Shown: piece after piece, positions 1 to 9,877 of the stretch
Position numbering within the stretch: position 1 is the stretch's first letter
Layout: each line of letters opens with the position of its first letter
Assembly (NCBI GenBank): GCA_032433595.1
Contig: JASWJB010000603.1
Location: forward strand, 1-12,516
DNA: 12,516 nucleotides
Reading direction: 5' to 3'
Origin: Conoideocrella luteorostrata
Taxonomy: Eukaryota > Ascomycota > Sordariomycetes > Hypocreales > Clavicipitaceae
Made by a program: the position numbers and the translations under genes
The notes under the pieces: generated by a model
The model's input: only the letters and a program-made list of their open reading frames with translations
The model's database searches: none
Told to the model about the DNA's origin: nothing

Positions 1-105
1 CCACCATCACCACTACCATCACCCAACTGAGATAACTTGGTTGCTTGCTCGGCTCGCTCGAAGCACCCAGAACGCAGCTAACTAACCACCACCACCCGTG
101 TTTAG
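1..105 (+). other. 3' part of an intron of the sorting nexin 4 gene
   Basis: The reading frame of the following exon has stops here (TGA at 28, TAA at 79, TAG at 103), and the bases do not encode the expected start of a PX domain. A branch-like GCTAACTAAC lies near 76-85 and the first AG after it is the TTTAG ending at 105. I take this as the end of an intron whose donor lies left of the window. Two further AGs (117 and 126) are alternative acceptors that would trim four or seven residues in frame. Confidence 0.6.
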
Positions 106-1242
106 TCGTCCTTCCAGTCCTTCCAGAAAGAATCAACCACCGTCCGCCGCCGCTTCACAGACTTTGTCTTCCTCTATAAGCAGCTCCTGCGGGACTATCC
201 CGCCACGGCCGTGCCCCCCCTCCCCGACAAACAGCGCATGGAGTACGTTCGCGGCGACCGCTTCGGATCAGACTTCACCTCGCGACGAGCCCACTCGTTC
301 CAGCGCTTCCTGACCCGTCTGTCCCTGCATCCTGTCCTCCGCAGGGCGCCCATCCTGCACAACTTCCTCGAAAGCCCCGACTGGAATGCCACCATGCGGA
401 GCCGCAGCGCCAGAGCGAGCCTGTCCTCCGACCCCAGCGGCTCCAGCGGCGTCTTTGACAACTTTGCCGACACCTTCATCAACGCCTTTACCAAGCTGCA
501 CAAGCCGGACCGGCGGTTCCTCGAGGTCAAAGAGAAGAGCGACAAGCTCGACGAAGATCTGGGCCACATCGAGAAAGTCGTCGCCCGCGTGGTCCGTCGC
601 GAAGGCGACCTCGAGACAGACCTCAGAGACCTCGCCGAGCAGTTCCAGAAGCTCATCACCCTCGAGCCGGGAGTCGAGCCCGCCGTCCACGCCTTCGCCG
701 CCTCCATTGAAGACACGGCCCAGAACCTCCACCAGCTCCGTGACATGACCGACCAGGATTACCTTGGCTCCCTGCGGGACATGCAAGCCTTCTCCCTCAG
801 TCTGAAGAACCTCCTCCGCGCTCGCGAGCAGAAGCAACTAGACTACGAGCAGCTCACAGAGTACCTCAACAAATCCACTGTGGAGCGCGACTCTCTCCAA
901 TCAGGATATGCCTCGTCGGGGGCTGGATCCTTCATCCGCTCCAAGATCGAAGATGTCCGCGGCGTGGATCACGAACTGGCTCGTCGGGAGCGCCAGCGGA
1001 AACTGGAGCTCCGCGTGGAAGAGCTCACGAACGAGGTGGAGCGTGCTCGCGCCACGAGCGACATGTTTGATGATGAAGTGGTTCGTGAAGTGACCGACTT
1101 TGAGAGGATCAAGAGGGCCGAATTCAAGGCCCAGTTGGGTGGCCTTGCCGATGCGCACGTCTCGTTTTATGGGGAGGTGATTGATACTTGGGAAAAGTAT
1201 ATCCAAGAAATGGAGAAGGACGGTATGGTAGCCGCGGCTTAA
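106..1242 (+). CDS. snx4: Sorting nexin 4 (Snx4/Atg24), 3' exon, partial at 5' end
   Basis: This exon encodes 378 residues of a PX-BAR sorting nexin. Snx4/Atg24 binds PtdIns3P on endosomes. It recycles cargo from endosomes to the Golgi and takes part in selective autophagy such as mitophagy and pexophagy; this role is family knowledge. Seen here: the back half of a PX domain, with the RRRFTDF motif (about residues 14-20 of the exon), a PPLPDK loop, VRGDRFG, and the RR...QRFL helix ending in FLESPDWNATM. A Ser-rich linker and about 250 residues rich in charged heptad-like segments follow, as expected for the BAR dimer that senses membrane curvature. The true 5' end lies outside the window, so the GTG at 211 is not a start; the frame is open and conserved-looking back to 106. 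The stop is TAA at 1240-1242. The gene is convergent with the kexin gene. Family assignment is strong; the exact acceptor is less sure. Confidence 0.92.
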   Translation, partial: SSFQSFQKESTTVRRRFTDFVFLYKQLLRDYPATAVPPLPDKQRMEYVRGDRFGSDFTSRRAHSFQRFLTRLSLHPVLRRAPILHNFLESPDWNATMRSRSARASLSSDPSGSSGVFDNFADTFINAFTKLHKPDRRFLEVKEKSDKLDEDLGHIEKVVARVVRREGDLETDLRDLAEQFQKLITLEPGVEPAVHAFAASIEDTAQNLHQLRDMTDQDYLGSLRDMQAFSLSLKNLLRAREQKQLDYEQLTEYLNKSTVERDSLQSGYASSGAGSFIRSKIEDVRGVDHELARRERQRKLELRVEELTNEVERARATSDMFDDEVVREVTDFERIKRAEFKAQLGGLADAHVSFYGEVIDTWEKYIQEMEKDGMVAAA

Positions 1243-1744
1243 CAAACCAACGTATCGGAACAGTGACATCGGAGAGCATGACTTTTTGCGGACAGAAAAG
1301 GTGTATGAGGCGTTTTTTTTTTTCTTCTTTTCTCCTGACTTTTGTGTTGGCGTTGGTGAGCAAGCCTTAATAATTGACACAGCCTTTTAAAAAACAACAC
1401 GATTGCGCCCATGTGCAAAGAACAACGGATTAAACTACTTGTACATAATGAAACACTTGTGAAGAAGACACGGGCAAAACCACGGAGAATCCTGTGAGAA
1501 TCAATGTTCTTGTGATACATATATATATCCAATACAAAATTCTATTCATAATGTTGAGTTGGAAAGACGCCGCGGTTGTACAAATAAAAACTCCTCTGAA
1601 CCATGCATGTGAGCAAAAGCACCCTTGACAAACACCAGACGATATCCCAAAAGATGAAGAGCAAGGAGTCAGCGAATGAAATCCGGCCCCTAATTCACAA
1701 ACTCGCAAGACCTAACTTTTGCGCATGCCTTAATGTCATCAAGT
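1243..1744. other. Convergent 3'-3' intergenic spacer
   Basis: These 502 bases separate the stop codons of the sorting nexin and kexin genes, so both 3' UTRs must lie here. I see a T-rich run after 1310, a TA-repeat patch near 1518-1527 and one AATAAA on the plus strand at 1581-1586. Any of these could take part in 3' end formation. The short open frames in this stretch show no recognisable protein. Confidence 0.6.
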
Positions 1745-4377
1745 TCAAGATCGCGTTCCTCCGCTGAGAAGCTTCTTCTCTCCTGTACCTTGCCCATCTT
1801 CCTCGTCACTTTCCTCACCCACCACGTACTGTTCTGGGTCATCATTATCACCACTAGCCAGACGTTCGGCGGACCGATCCGTGTATTCGTCAAACTCGTC
1901 TTCATCTTCGCTTCCGCCGGCAAAAGCATCGTATAGCTCGCCGCCACGGGTTCGGCGTCCACTGACACCCTTCTCCCCACCATTCAGCCCATCCCTTTCT
2001 TCCTCATCAACAAGCTCAAACTCGTAGTTATTGTGAGGGTCATTACGGAGGCGACGTCGGCGAGCGACCCAAATGTAAACGCCAATTCCAAGGCAGAATG
2101 CGCCAATGAGGCTGGCAGCGCCAATGATCCAGGCCTTCTTCGATGCCGCAAAGGTAGGGAACTTGTTGATCCAGGATGAAGCGGTTGTTGCAGTTGGGGA
2201 AACCGAAGTCTCTCCTTGCTCTTGCGTAGATGTTGACGTAGGTTTAGTAGGTCTGTTAGGATGGTCAGTGACCGATGGCATGGTGTCAACATGCGTGTCT
2301 GCTGGGCTATCCAGAGTAGACGTAGCTGCCGGTGCAGACACAGTTTCGATCTTGTCGTGGTCAACGTCGTCCTCATCTGTAGGCATGGGCAATTTGGTTG
2401 CCTTGCTTGCATCGATAGCCTCGCCCCATAGCTTTAAATGCCAGTCGACAAACGTCCCCTGGTGCTTGTTCTCCTTGGTATCTCTGACCACCAAGGTCCA
2501 TTTGCCAACACCAGTTTCGCCCCTTTTCAAATGTTAGGATCTTGCAGAAACAGCTAAAAGGGGAAAATTCATGGATATTTGTGTAAACATACCAGTGAGC
2601 CACAGACATAAACGTCCAATCAACATAACCTTGTGATTCACTATCATCTTTGCGGGCAGTTGCAATATGGCTAACCACGTTAGCAGGACTGACTAAGTCG
2701 ACGCTAATGTCTCCACGGCGGGTGTGGTTAACATTCATGGTGACAGTTACATGTTCCAGCCGTTCGAGGTTGGCTTTCTTGAGCATCTCCTGAGTAACGT
2801 CGAAGCTTACAATCAAGCCGTGCTTTCCCTCAGGTATAGCCTTCTTTATGTGCAGCCAGGGCGAGAAGAGCCAAGCTTGAGGCTTGACCTTCTTCCAAGT
2901 CTTGGCTTTCTGTACCAAGTCATACGAATCAATTTTACCATAGCCAAAAACATGGCTGAACCGTTTTCCGATGGCGGTTTGTTGCCAGCTACCGTGCTCG
3001 TCAGCCACAGGCTTGGCCGTGTCCATGGCGAGGTACTGCATGTCTCTCCAACCAAGATCAGGTCGAACTTCCAACACCAAAGCGAAGATACCAGCAGCAA
3101 GGGGGGCAGCGGCAGAAGTTCCACCATGCCCGGATGCACATTTATTTTCCCCGACGTCGGTAGTATGCTAAAAGTCACAGTTAGTATATATATACACAGG
3201 TGAGAGATAGTTGTATCATCATGATGCTCACAATAGAATCACCGCTGCCACTGCTGTACGTTACAACAAGCTGAGCAGAGCAGTGCTCCGAATAGTATGG
3301 GTGCTGCCCCTCTCTGTCGACGGCACCAACTGTGATGCTGTAAATAGAGTTGGTGTAGCCATCAAAATTGCAGTTGTCGTCGCTGGCAGCGCCGTTTCCG
3401 CTCGCGAATACATAAATCGAACCAAGACCACCACGCCCTTCCTGGATCGACTTTAGCATCGCTCTTCTGATCAACACACCGGGCGCCTCCATGGTACGAC
3501 CGTCGTCACGTGGCCCCCAAGAACAAGAGTAAATCTGGTTTTGGTCGTACTTGTACATCATGGCTTCAGCTTCGTCAGCATCGCTGATCTGCTTGCTGAG
3601 AATTCGAATGCCAGCGATTTTAGATTCATAGGCCACGCCAATTCCACAAACGTCGTTGCGAACGGCAGCTACCTCACCGGCACATCGGGTACCGTGGCGA
3701 TCATCTGAGAGTCGTGGTGCAGGTTTCGGGCCGTTATCGTTGAAGTCATAAGAGCCCGCGGCAAAGTAGTTGTCTTTCAAATCAAGACTATTCATATCTA
3801 AGCCATCATCAATGATGGCCACTGTTGAATTCTTTCCCGTGATACCCTCTAACCAGATATCCGTCACGTTGATATCATGACCGATCTGAATGGGATTGAA
3901 TAGATGCCATTGTTCTGTGAAGATGGGATCTTTAATGCTGAGCTGAGACATGACAGATTGCTGCTTCTTTACAGCCGACTCGACAGGTTTGTTGTCGGCG
4001 CGAGGCAGAACAGAGCCAGGACGAGGTGGTGGAATAACGCGTTTGTGCAAATGTTGTCGAGCTTCTTGTTTCCTGGAGAGCAGCACGCCGTCCAGGACAT
4101 CGCTGCCGCCCACAGCACGCTTCCATCTCTTATTTTCAGATAGATGTCTCTTAACGACGTCGTGGTCGGCCTTTGGCGACCGAAAAACATGGTGATCGGG
4201 TAGGCTACCCAGCACACCTTCATGTCGCAGACCTAATCGGGAGGCGACTTGTGTCGGTGCAGTGTCGGAGTCGATGTGCAAGACGTAGTAGTCGTTATTT
4301 TCGTAATCTCTGGGGACTCGACCGGCGTACGATAATGCGGCGAGGCCAAAGAGGCCAGCTAAAGACGCAGCTCTCAT
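1745..4377 (-). CDS. kex2: Kexin, Kex2-type proprotein convertase (three exons)
   Basis: The exons are 4377-3232, 3167-2593 and 2522-1745, giving 832 residues, normal for filamentous-fungal kexins. Kexin is a Ca2+-dependent serine endoprotease of the trans-Golgi that cuts secretory proproteins after KR or RR. Seen in order: a signal peptide (about 1-18); a propeptide with likely self-cleavage at LHKR113|V114; and an S8 catalytic domain with Asp190 (IIDDGLD), His228 (DDRHGTRCAGE), oxyanion Asn328 (FASGNGA) and Ser400 (GHGGTSAAAP). The P domain follows (about 480-612), then a Ser/Thr-rich stalk, one membrane span (about 704-727), a basic RRRRLR stop-transfer segment and an acidic cytosolic tail. 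The tail has YEFELV at 740-745, closely like the yeast Kex2 Golgi-retention signal YEFDI. NVT (170) and NST (183) are possible N-glycosylation sites. The start is the first Met before the signal peptide. The catalytic Ser lies in exon 2. Both introns restore known kexin sequence across the junctions (GDSI|HTTDVG; AHW|GETG). Confidence 0.96.
2523..2592 (-). other. Kexin intron 2 (70 nt)
   Basis: On the minus strand it begins GTATGT, has a CCTAAC branch-like motif and ends in the less usual acceptor TGAAAAG. It splits a Trp codon (TG|G), and splicing gives VAHWGETGVGKW, the conserved P-domain sequence. The protein match makes this acceptor the right one, although an earlier CTTTTAG lies upstream of the branch motif. 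Confidence 0.88.
3168..3231 (-). other. Kexin intron 1 (64 nt)
   Basis: Read on the minus strand it begins GTGAGC, has a perfect TACTAAC branch motif and ends CTTTTAG. It is phase 0. Joining the flanks gives GSGDSI followed by HTTDVGENKC, which fits the kexin region just before the catalytic serine. Confidence 0.93.
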
Positions 4378-4488
4378 GTCGAAAGACGGGATAGCGAATG
4401 CGAAGGCTTACGGAGAGCCAACGTGGACAGAGCAAGAGGAAAAGCAAGTCAATCGAATCTAACACATTGGAGGAGAGCGACGTATTGT

Positions 4489-4655
4489 CTATAAAGAAAG
4501 ATAGTGCGAGCCTATGTCGTAATGATAAGTCACCCTTCAAACCAACCATGGCCGCGCGCCCGGAAGACAAAGATGGAATCGAGTCCGGTTCGTGTATGCC
4601 ACCTCTCCGGCAACCAGACGCCGTGGCGAACAGGGGGACGCGCATGAGAACGTAC
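4489..4655 (-). other. Possible intron in the kexin 5' leader
   Basis: On the minus strand, CCAG|GTACGT at 4655 looks like a strong donor and TTTCTTTATAG at 4489 a good acceptor, 167 nt apart. A TGAC in GGGTGACTTATC could serve as branch site. Splicing would remove an ATG at about 4550 that otherwise opens an ORF overlapping the kexin start out of frame. There is no transcript evidence here, and transcription might start downstream of this segment. Confidence 0.3.
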
Positions 4656-5539
4656 CTGGAAGTGATCCCTGGGTAAAAGAGGGGCTGTGTGCCTCGTAAG
4701 AGGTGCCTGAGCCTGGGTCGGCAGTTGAGAGGGAGTGTAATCGATATAGATCCGAATAGATGGTTGAAGTTGAAAAGTCGAGACGGCTAGTTTGAGGTGT
4801 CGTGGCCTCGCCGTGAATGCGAATGAGATTATGAGAGCATTCACACATGTGGTCTTGCCACTTGTAGAAAGGGATGCGGGAAGTGGAAAGCCCGAGCTAA
4901 AGGCTTAGCACCCCGTAAACACTACTTAGTTAGTCAGTAGGACGCCTAATCTCACCATTTTGGAGCCGGAGGCACCACCCATTCGCCTTGCCGCAGTGCT
5001 TCTGACCCACTTTCCCTCTAGCTGATTACTGCAGGGGTTAGCCATGGGTACTGAGTACTTATTTACCACTCCTAGATCAGCGAAAGGGGCTCTGCGGCTA
5101 AGTAGCGTCTACATTGTCGCCTCAAGGCTCAGCAGCGTTCGCTGACTGAAAGGCGAAACTCCTCTGGAACTCAACGTGACATTTGGTTTACGTACGCTGT
5201 AACTACACTGCGCACGCTCCCCGGGCTTGGCGTGTTTGCTGAAGGGCACGAGGCACGAGCGAGCTCGGGCCAAAAGTAAGTGTCAGGGCTCGAATATTTA
5301 ATCCAATTGATGCGACTTTCGTGGTCTACACAGTAAGGAGTACCAGGTAGGCAGATAGATGATGGCAGAACATCGCAAGTTAATCACGAAATGAGGAAAC
5401 AGAGGCCAGCGCCAACTACTTCCTCCTGATGGCCACACCTACCAAAGGACTTTTGTCCTTCCTTCGCCACCTGTATCTACTCTCCATAATATCTAAAGTG
5501 AAGCCACGGCCTGAGTGCGTAATTTTCATCATTCCCGCG

Positions 5540-5551
5540 CTCCGTACGGAG
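5540..5551. repeat. Perfect 12-bp palindrome CTCCGTACGGAG
   Basis: The sequence equals its own reverse complement and contains TACGGAG, the core of a motif that recurs between genes in this window. It lies in the carrier 3' flank. Its function is unknown. Confidence 0.6.
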
Positions 5552-5596
5552 CTTTACAAGGCGCAATTGTCCAAATCTCCGATACAATTAACCCAA

Positions 5597-5611
5597 CTCT
5601 ACGGAGTAGAG
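5597..5611 (+). repeat. Inverted repeat with TACGGAGTA core
   Basis: CTCTAC and GTAGAG pair perfectly around a GGA spacer. The element contains one of four exact copies of TACGGAGTA in the window. It lies 46 bases from the palindrome at 5540. Confidence 0.6.
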
Positions 5612-6108
5612 CGTAGCACGATACCCTTTCGACGCCGTTCCACACAACACATAATCTCTGCCACTGCCCTGGCTTGCGCCATTGCCTTGTTATGCCCCTG
5701 ACCGATCGATCCCCCCGCAAGAAGGATAAACCTGGCTTTACTCCATCTTCGCCCACTGCCCAATGTCAGGGAATAAGAAGCCCCTTCCTCATTAGTAGCT
5801 ATCATTCCAATGTTGGAAACTGACTTCATACTTGTCATACAGCGACCGTGGAACGAGCAAATAAAATTTTGTCATACTGAAAGCTGGGCAGGTTGTCAAC
5901 ACTAGAGTCAGAACTATGTAATCGTGTCTTCGTTGATTTAAATCGAGCCCAATATCTTTAATCTAGAGCATCTATTTCATTATCGTCTTCAAAGAGGACA
6001 GCTCCCCACGAAAGTGACTGCGTGGCCGTGCCAACATATAATAAACATAAACGCCAATCACTCCGAAGCCGTTTGCGCCGCAGTCAGATCAAGTCAGCAA
6101 CCGGCATC

Positions 6109-7147
6109 TCAAAGAGCCTTTTCCTTGTGAATTTCAATGCTTGGTGGCGCACCAGTCAATTCCTTGCATTTAGCATAAATGACAAATTGACCGGAAACCA
6201 ACGCGCAAGTCATGACCAAACGAGGTCCTAGGCCAGTGAGCAGCAATCGCTTAGGTCCAAATTCCTTCGCAAGTTGAAACATTCTACTTGTGGCACTTTG
6301 GCTTTTGTCGCCGGCTCCCTTGTTGATAGCCGAAAGCAAGGTATCGGCAGGATGCGACAGGACGGCAGCTGCTGCACCAGCGGCCAAGCCAGACGTCAAC
6401 TCCACACCAGTGGATTCCACACTGGTAAGCTTTGCCTTTCGTTCTGGTCCCATTGCTCGGAATATGATTTCGTTGACAGCTTCATGGACCGAGAATTGAC
6501 CCACAGCGAAAGGCACCTGCTTGAATAGGAGGGGCACAAATCCGGAATAAAATCCGCGGAAACCCTCTTCGCGGGCCATTCGCATGAACCCAGAAGTCAG
6601 ACCGGTAGCATAGCCTCGTTGCGATACCAAACGAATTCGGGTTGCCTCCAGTGGGCAGAGCAAAACATCGGCAAAAAGCTCGGCCGTTGCGCTGGCGCCG
6701 AGGTATATCCCCATGCGGCTGTTGACGGCCTTGTCTGGGCCGCCAATCAGGGAAATGTACTGCTTCTTGAAGTATTCGTAGCCGGCAAATTTGGCGCCGC
6801 CCTGGACTAAATAGCCCACGGCCGTTGGGCCGAAGCCTGTTAACAGCGCTGATGTCCCCTCTTTTGCAACAATAGTCCGGGCTGCCTTGACCATGTTGAG
6901 GCCTTTCATGGCATCGTCAACTTGGATTCGCGTCTTTACGACGTCAATTGGCGTTGCCGCCTTCAGAAACAAACAATCAGCAACAAAACAAGGCAACACA
7001 GGCGAGGTCGCGCACACGGCGCCCAAAGAGCGAGGGGATGGTTCAGCCTACCGCATGTGTGGACGTGGCGGCGAGGGCGCCGGCGGCGAAGAATTTGACA
7101 TAGTCGCTGGTTGTGAAGTTGGGCAAATCGTCGCTCTTTGCAGCCAT
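6109..7147 (-). CDS. mir1: Mitochondrial phosphate carrier, Mir1/SLC25A3 type (two exons)
   Basis: Exon 1 (7147-7052) encodes 32 residues and exon 2 (6960-6109) encodes 283, giving 315, the usual carrier length. The protein should bring phosphate into the mitochondrial matrix with protons across the inner membrane, for ATP synthesis. Seen: three repeats of about 100 residues, each opening with a carrier signature: PIDVVKTRI (36), PLEATRIRL (135) and PADTLLSAI (236). Mir1-like stretches include LLTGFGPT, LCPLEATRIRLVSQ, FYSGFVPLLFKQ and PPSIEI near the C-terminus. PLEATRIRLV matches what I recall of yeast Mir1 better than Pic2. Exon 1 supplies FTTSDYVKFFAAGALA, the expected start of the first helix, so the ATG at 7147 is preferred over starts within the intron. 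There is no long presequence, as in fungal Mir1. Confidence 0.94.
6961..7051 (-). other. Phosphate-carrier intron (91 nt)
   Basis: On the minus strand it begins GTAGGC and ends TTTCTGAAG, with GCTGAT as a likely branch site. It is phase 0; joining gives STHA|AATPIDVVK, the expected first-helix sequence. Reading through the intron would not give the normal N-terminus. Confidence 0.85.
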
Positions 7148-7460
7148 TGCTATCAGTACACCGCTGTTGCGTTGGAGAATATTGGGAAAACAAGGCCGGG
7201 CGGATGCACACGATCGAGGCGGAGGGAGGTTTGTCTTGGGGAAAGTTTACGTTAAGTAGCGAGCTGCGATGTATTCGGATTTTCCTGTGGCGGCACCGGT
7301 ATCTGGTCTGCTATCGCAACTGGTTTCGTGGATGACGTCGTTCCGCCCTTGCCGAGTACTGCTCGGACGACCTGGAAATTCTTGAGCCAATCCGCCATTC
7401 GAAGGCCTGAGCTAGCCCCTGCCAACCCGGCCGAAACCTCCCCGCCGACAGGGAAAAGCT

Positions 7461-7481
7461 GGGGGGGGGGGGAAGGGGGGG
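7461..7481 (+). repeat. G-rich tract upstream of the phosphate carrier
   Basis: Twelve G, two A, then seven G lie about 315 bases upstream of the carrier ATG. On the carrier's coding strand this is a C-tract. It could be a promoter element, a G-quadruplex former, or a slippage-prone site where the assembled length is uncertain. Confidence 0.6.
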
Positions 7482-8084
7482 CCGATTGCGCTCGAGTTTC
7501 GGTTCGTTTGCCGAATTCGGGCGGCGGCCAGAAAAGGCAAGTTGGGTTAATGGTTTCAATAGCCACACTTCAGCCCAGGGCTGCACTGCACGTACTGGGA
7601 AAATGTCATGTTATGCAACAGACATCTGCCGCCCGTTAATCTTGACCGATGGCTGTGCTCCAAATGATCGAGAGACTTTGATTGGCATGCACTGTACTCG
7701 CGGAGACTGCCAATTGAGGCAAATCACTAGTTAACAATCAGTAATCAGTGTTTTGGCCAATAAACAGCTGGGCCACGAACTCAGCATTGCTCAAGAAGCG
7801 TCAGGATGATCAATGTATGCACTCGGTAAGAAATGACAGGAATAGAAGTTGCACGGGCCGTCCGCGGTTGCGTTTTGATTACAATTTGCCTAAGGTGGCA
7901 GCGAAGATATTATCTCGCCGACCGATAGTCCCCGTTTCCAAGGTTTCTTGACCATGCGTTAACAATCGTTATGTTCTGCTTCGGCCACTGCAACGCGAAG
8001 CCTGCATCAACCAAAGCACCCATGCCTGCTTCGACCACTTGTGTCCGTCTCCTCTCGGAATGTTGCTAGTTAACCTCGTTCTCT

Positions 8085-8094
8085 GTACGGAGTA
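8085..8094 (+). repeat. GTACGGAGTA intergenic motif copy
   Basis: This is an exact copy of the 9-mer TACGGAGTA with the extra leading G, in the gene-free region. The same ten bases recur at 11750-11759. Confidence 0.6.
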
Positions 8095-9877
8095 TGCACC
8101 TCACCACCGTTCCCGGGACCCACCTGGTGTGATGTGATCTGAAAGTGTTTGGTTCACAACGCAAAGACGAATAATGACTTGTACGCAGAATTTTGTGGTT
8201 TAAGCAAGTGACGTGTCAGTTTAGACTTCTTATCAACGTCCTGTCGGGGAACACCCAGGGCACGCAACCATGTGTGTCTCAAGAGCCTCGTGTCATTCTG
8301 CTGCATAGCTCTGCTTGCTTTTCCCCGACCTGTGTCGCCATGCAACTCCGCACATGTTAATTCCCCTTGGCGTTGTGTCTCCCCGCTCTAAAAACCCAGA
8401 TATTTTAAAGGACATCAAGATTTGAGGTTACAGAAATTCTACTTCGAACGGCTGAGAAGGAGACATCGCAGTATTTACGGCCTACGGAGCGTTCAATGCC
8501 CGTACAGCCGTTCTTATTCTGTAGTCAAGTCTACACTAGCTACGTCAACTGCTGCCTGCTTCGGATGCCATTCCAACTTCCTGTCAAGGCCAGAAAATAG
8601 AGAGCCGAAGCCGCTGCTTCCCGGCAATCAAGACTCAGCCTAGATAGCAAACCCTGTCCGTCCACCACCCATCATCCTCCCACCCATGTTCGCGCCGTCC
8701 CGACTGTCTGGAACACCAGCTGTTGGTTGGATGTATACGGGGTACTTCGTAAGCCATTATATCAGGCTGGTCCCGAGAGCCTGGCACACTAAGCTAGCTG
8801 CCTTGGATGTGTGCACACCATCGCATTGCATTCCATTAACCTCATTTATCGACAGCCGCATGGCATGTGCAATTAGCTCCTCTATCTCACTGACACAGCA
8901 CTCTGAATCGTATCTGACCCTACAGCCATCGGCACATGATTCTGAGAAAACGAAGCCGTATGCACGCCTGCCAGCCTGCAGCTGGGAGAGAGCGCCAATG
9001 CAACCGGGCTCTGGCGACGGGACAAGCATGAGGGGTCGGCGTGGAAAAGGCAGAGACAAGAGGGGGAATGCATAGAGGTGTGTTTATTTCTTACGCACAA
9101 ACTTAGCTCATGGGCATGGCTCTGGGTGACAGACGTGACTTCTGGTCACAATGCCGTCGCATGGCACCTGCAGCTGTCCCAACAAGGTGGTTGCTTTCCA
9201 TAACTACCCATGCTGCTGGATGGTGATTGCCCCGACCAGTATCTGGCAACTCGTCGCTGAAATTTCCTGTTCTAATGAAACCCAACGGCAATGAACAAGG
9301 CGTCCACGCTTGAGCTGCACGCCTGGCTTATTTGTGGATTGGGTCGCCCATTTCTTCATTGAGACCATGCAAAGCCTCGTTGGTTGGTTGGTTTCGAGCA
9401 ACTGCATTCTTCGAACCCTCCCCTTGCCAGTTTTCTCTCACCCCCCTCCCCAAGGTCCTTGGTTAAGGAAAAAAAGGAAAGTTGTGGAAAATGAGCCGTT
9501 CCTCGCATCTGGGGGCGGCGATCCGACACCGTGGATGTGCTTATACCCATGCACATGCAATGCACACATACGCCAACCCTCCAGCCAGCCGATGACCGAA
9601 ACATGTCGTTGCTATCTCGGTGTCTCCCAGTGTACACAAAGTTGAGGAGCTCTTTAAGTTATATTTGAGCCACGTAATGCTTAGGGAGCAACGCTGGAGA
9701 CGTTTAAAAGCTTTTGTTCCTGTCTGCACAACGTGTACTCGAACGTCACTCTTGAGGCAACCCAGGACAATCTCTTGAAAACACATCTTCTCTCTCTCTG
9801 TGCTCCTCACATCCGGCTAAACAGCCAACTTAGTTCGCTCACATCTTGATTGGCCCCCTTGTGGCTTCCTCGTTAGC

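Larger units (their letters stand above)
4378..6108. other. Intergenic: kexin promoter/leader and phosphate-carrier 3' flank
   Basis: Kexin starts at 4377 and runs left; the carrier ends at 6109, also reading left. This 1.7 kb must therefore hold the kexin promoter and leader and the carrier 3' UTR. Near the kexin ATG the minus strand is pyrimidine-rich (about 4410-4480), typical of fungal transcription start regions, and contains a minimal ATG-TGT-TAG frame. Short ORFs up to about 100 codons occur on both strands, but none has a recognisable domain or coding-like codon bias. There is no TATA box I would defend. Confidence 0.55.
7148..9877. other. Long intergenic region, no gene supported
   Basis: This 2.7 kb separates the carrier start (reading left) from the next candidate start (reading right), so it includes both promoters. 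ORFs of 60-129 codons occur on both strands, but they overlap each other, lack codon bias and match no family I know. I found no second tRNA, no 5S rRNA-like block and no terminal inverted repeats. Before 9878 there is a CT-rich stretch (about 9786-9802), which is a plausible transcription-start region. An unrecognised RNA gene cannot be excluded. Confidence 0.5.

Noticed and set aside
195..837. Two long minus-strand ORFs (183 and 189 codons) opposite the sorting nexin exon
   Set aside because: They are antisense shadows of a GC-rich coding exon whose plus-strand translation is a clear PX-BAR protein; their own products show no domain.
106..4377. Functional pairing of sorting nexin 4 and kexin as a trafficking gene cluster
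   Set aside because: Convergent orientation and separate promoters give no sign of joint control; adjacency alone is weak evidence.
4530..4848. Two overlapping minus-strand ORFs upstream of kexin, considered as an upstream gene or a first kexin exon
   Set aside because: Kexin already has a proper signal peptide at its own ATG, and neither ORF has a recognisable domain. They are better read as leader or promoter sequence.
7252..7639. ORFs on both strands around the G-tract
   Set aside because: Low-complexity Pro/Gly-rich products forced by base composition in the carrier promoter.
8757..9059. Minus-strand ORF of 100 codons
   Set aside because: It overlaps the plus-strand ORF above; nothing in sequence or context favours either.
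8686..9075. Plus-strand ORF of 129 codons after a C-rich leader
   Set aside because: No C/G preference at third positions, no domain, many Cys and Trp scattered without pattern, and an equally open antisense frame. Not enough to call a gene.
9400..9420. GGTTCGAA-like T-arm on the minus strand
   Set aside because: The flanking bases do not pair as a five-base T stem and no acceptor or anticodon arm can be built around it.
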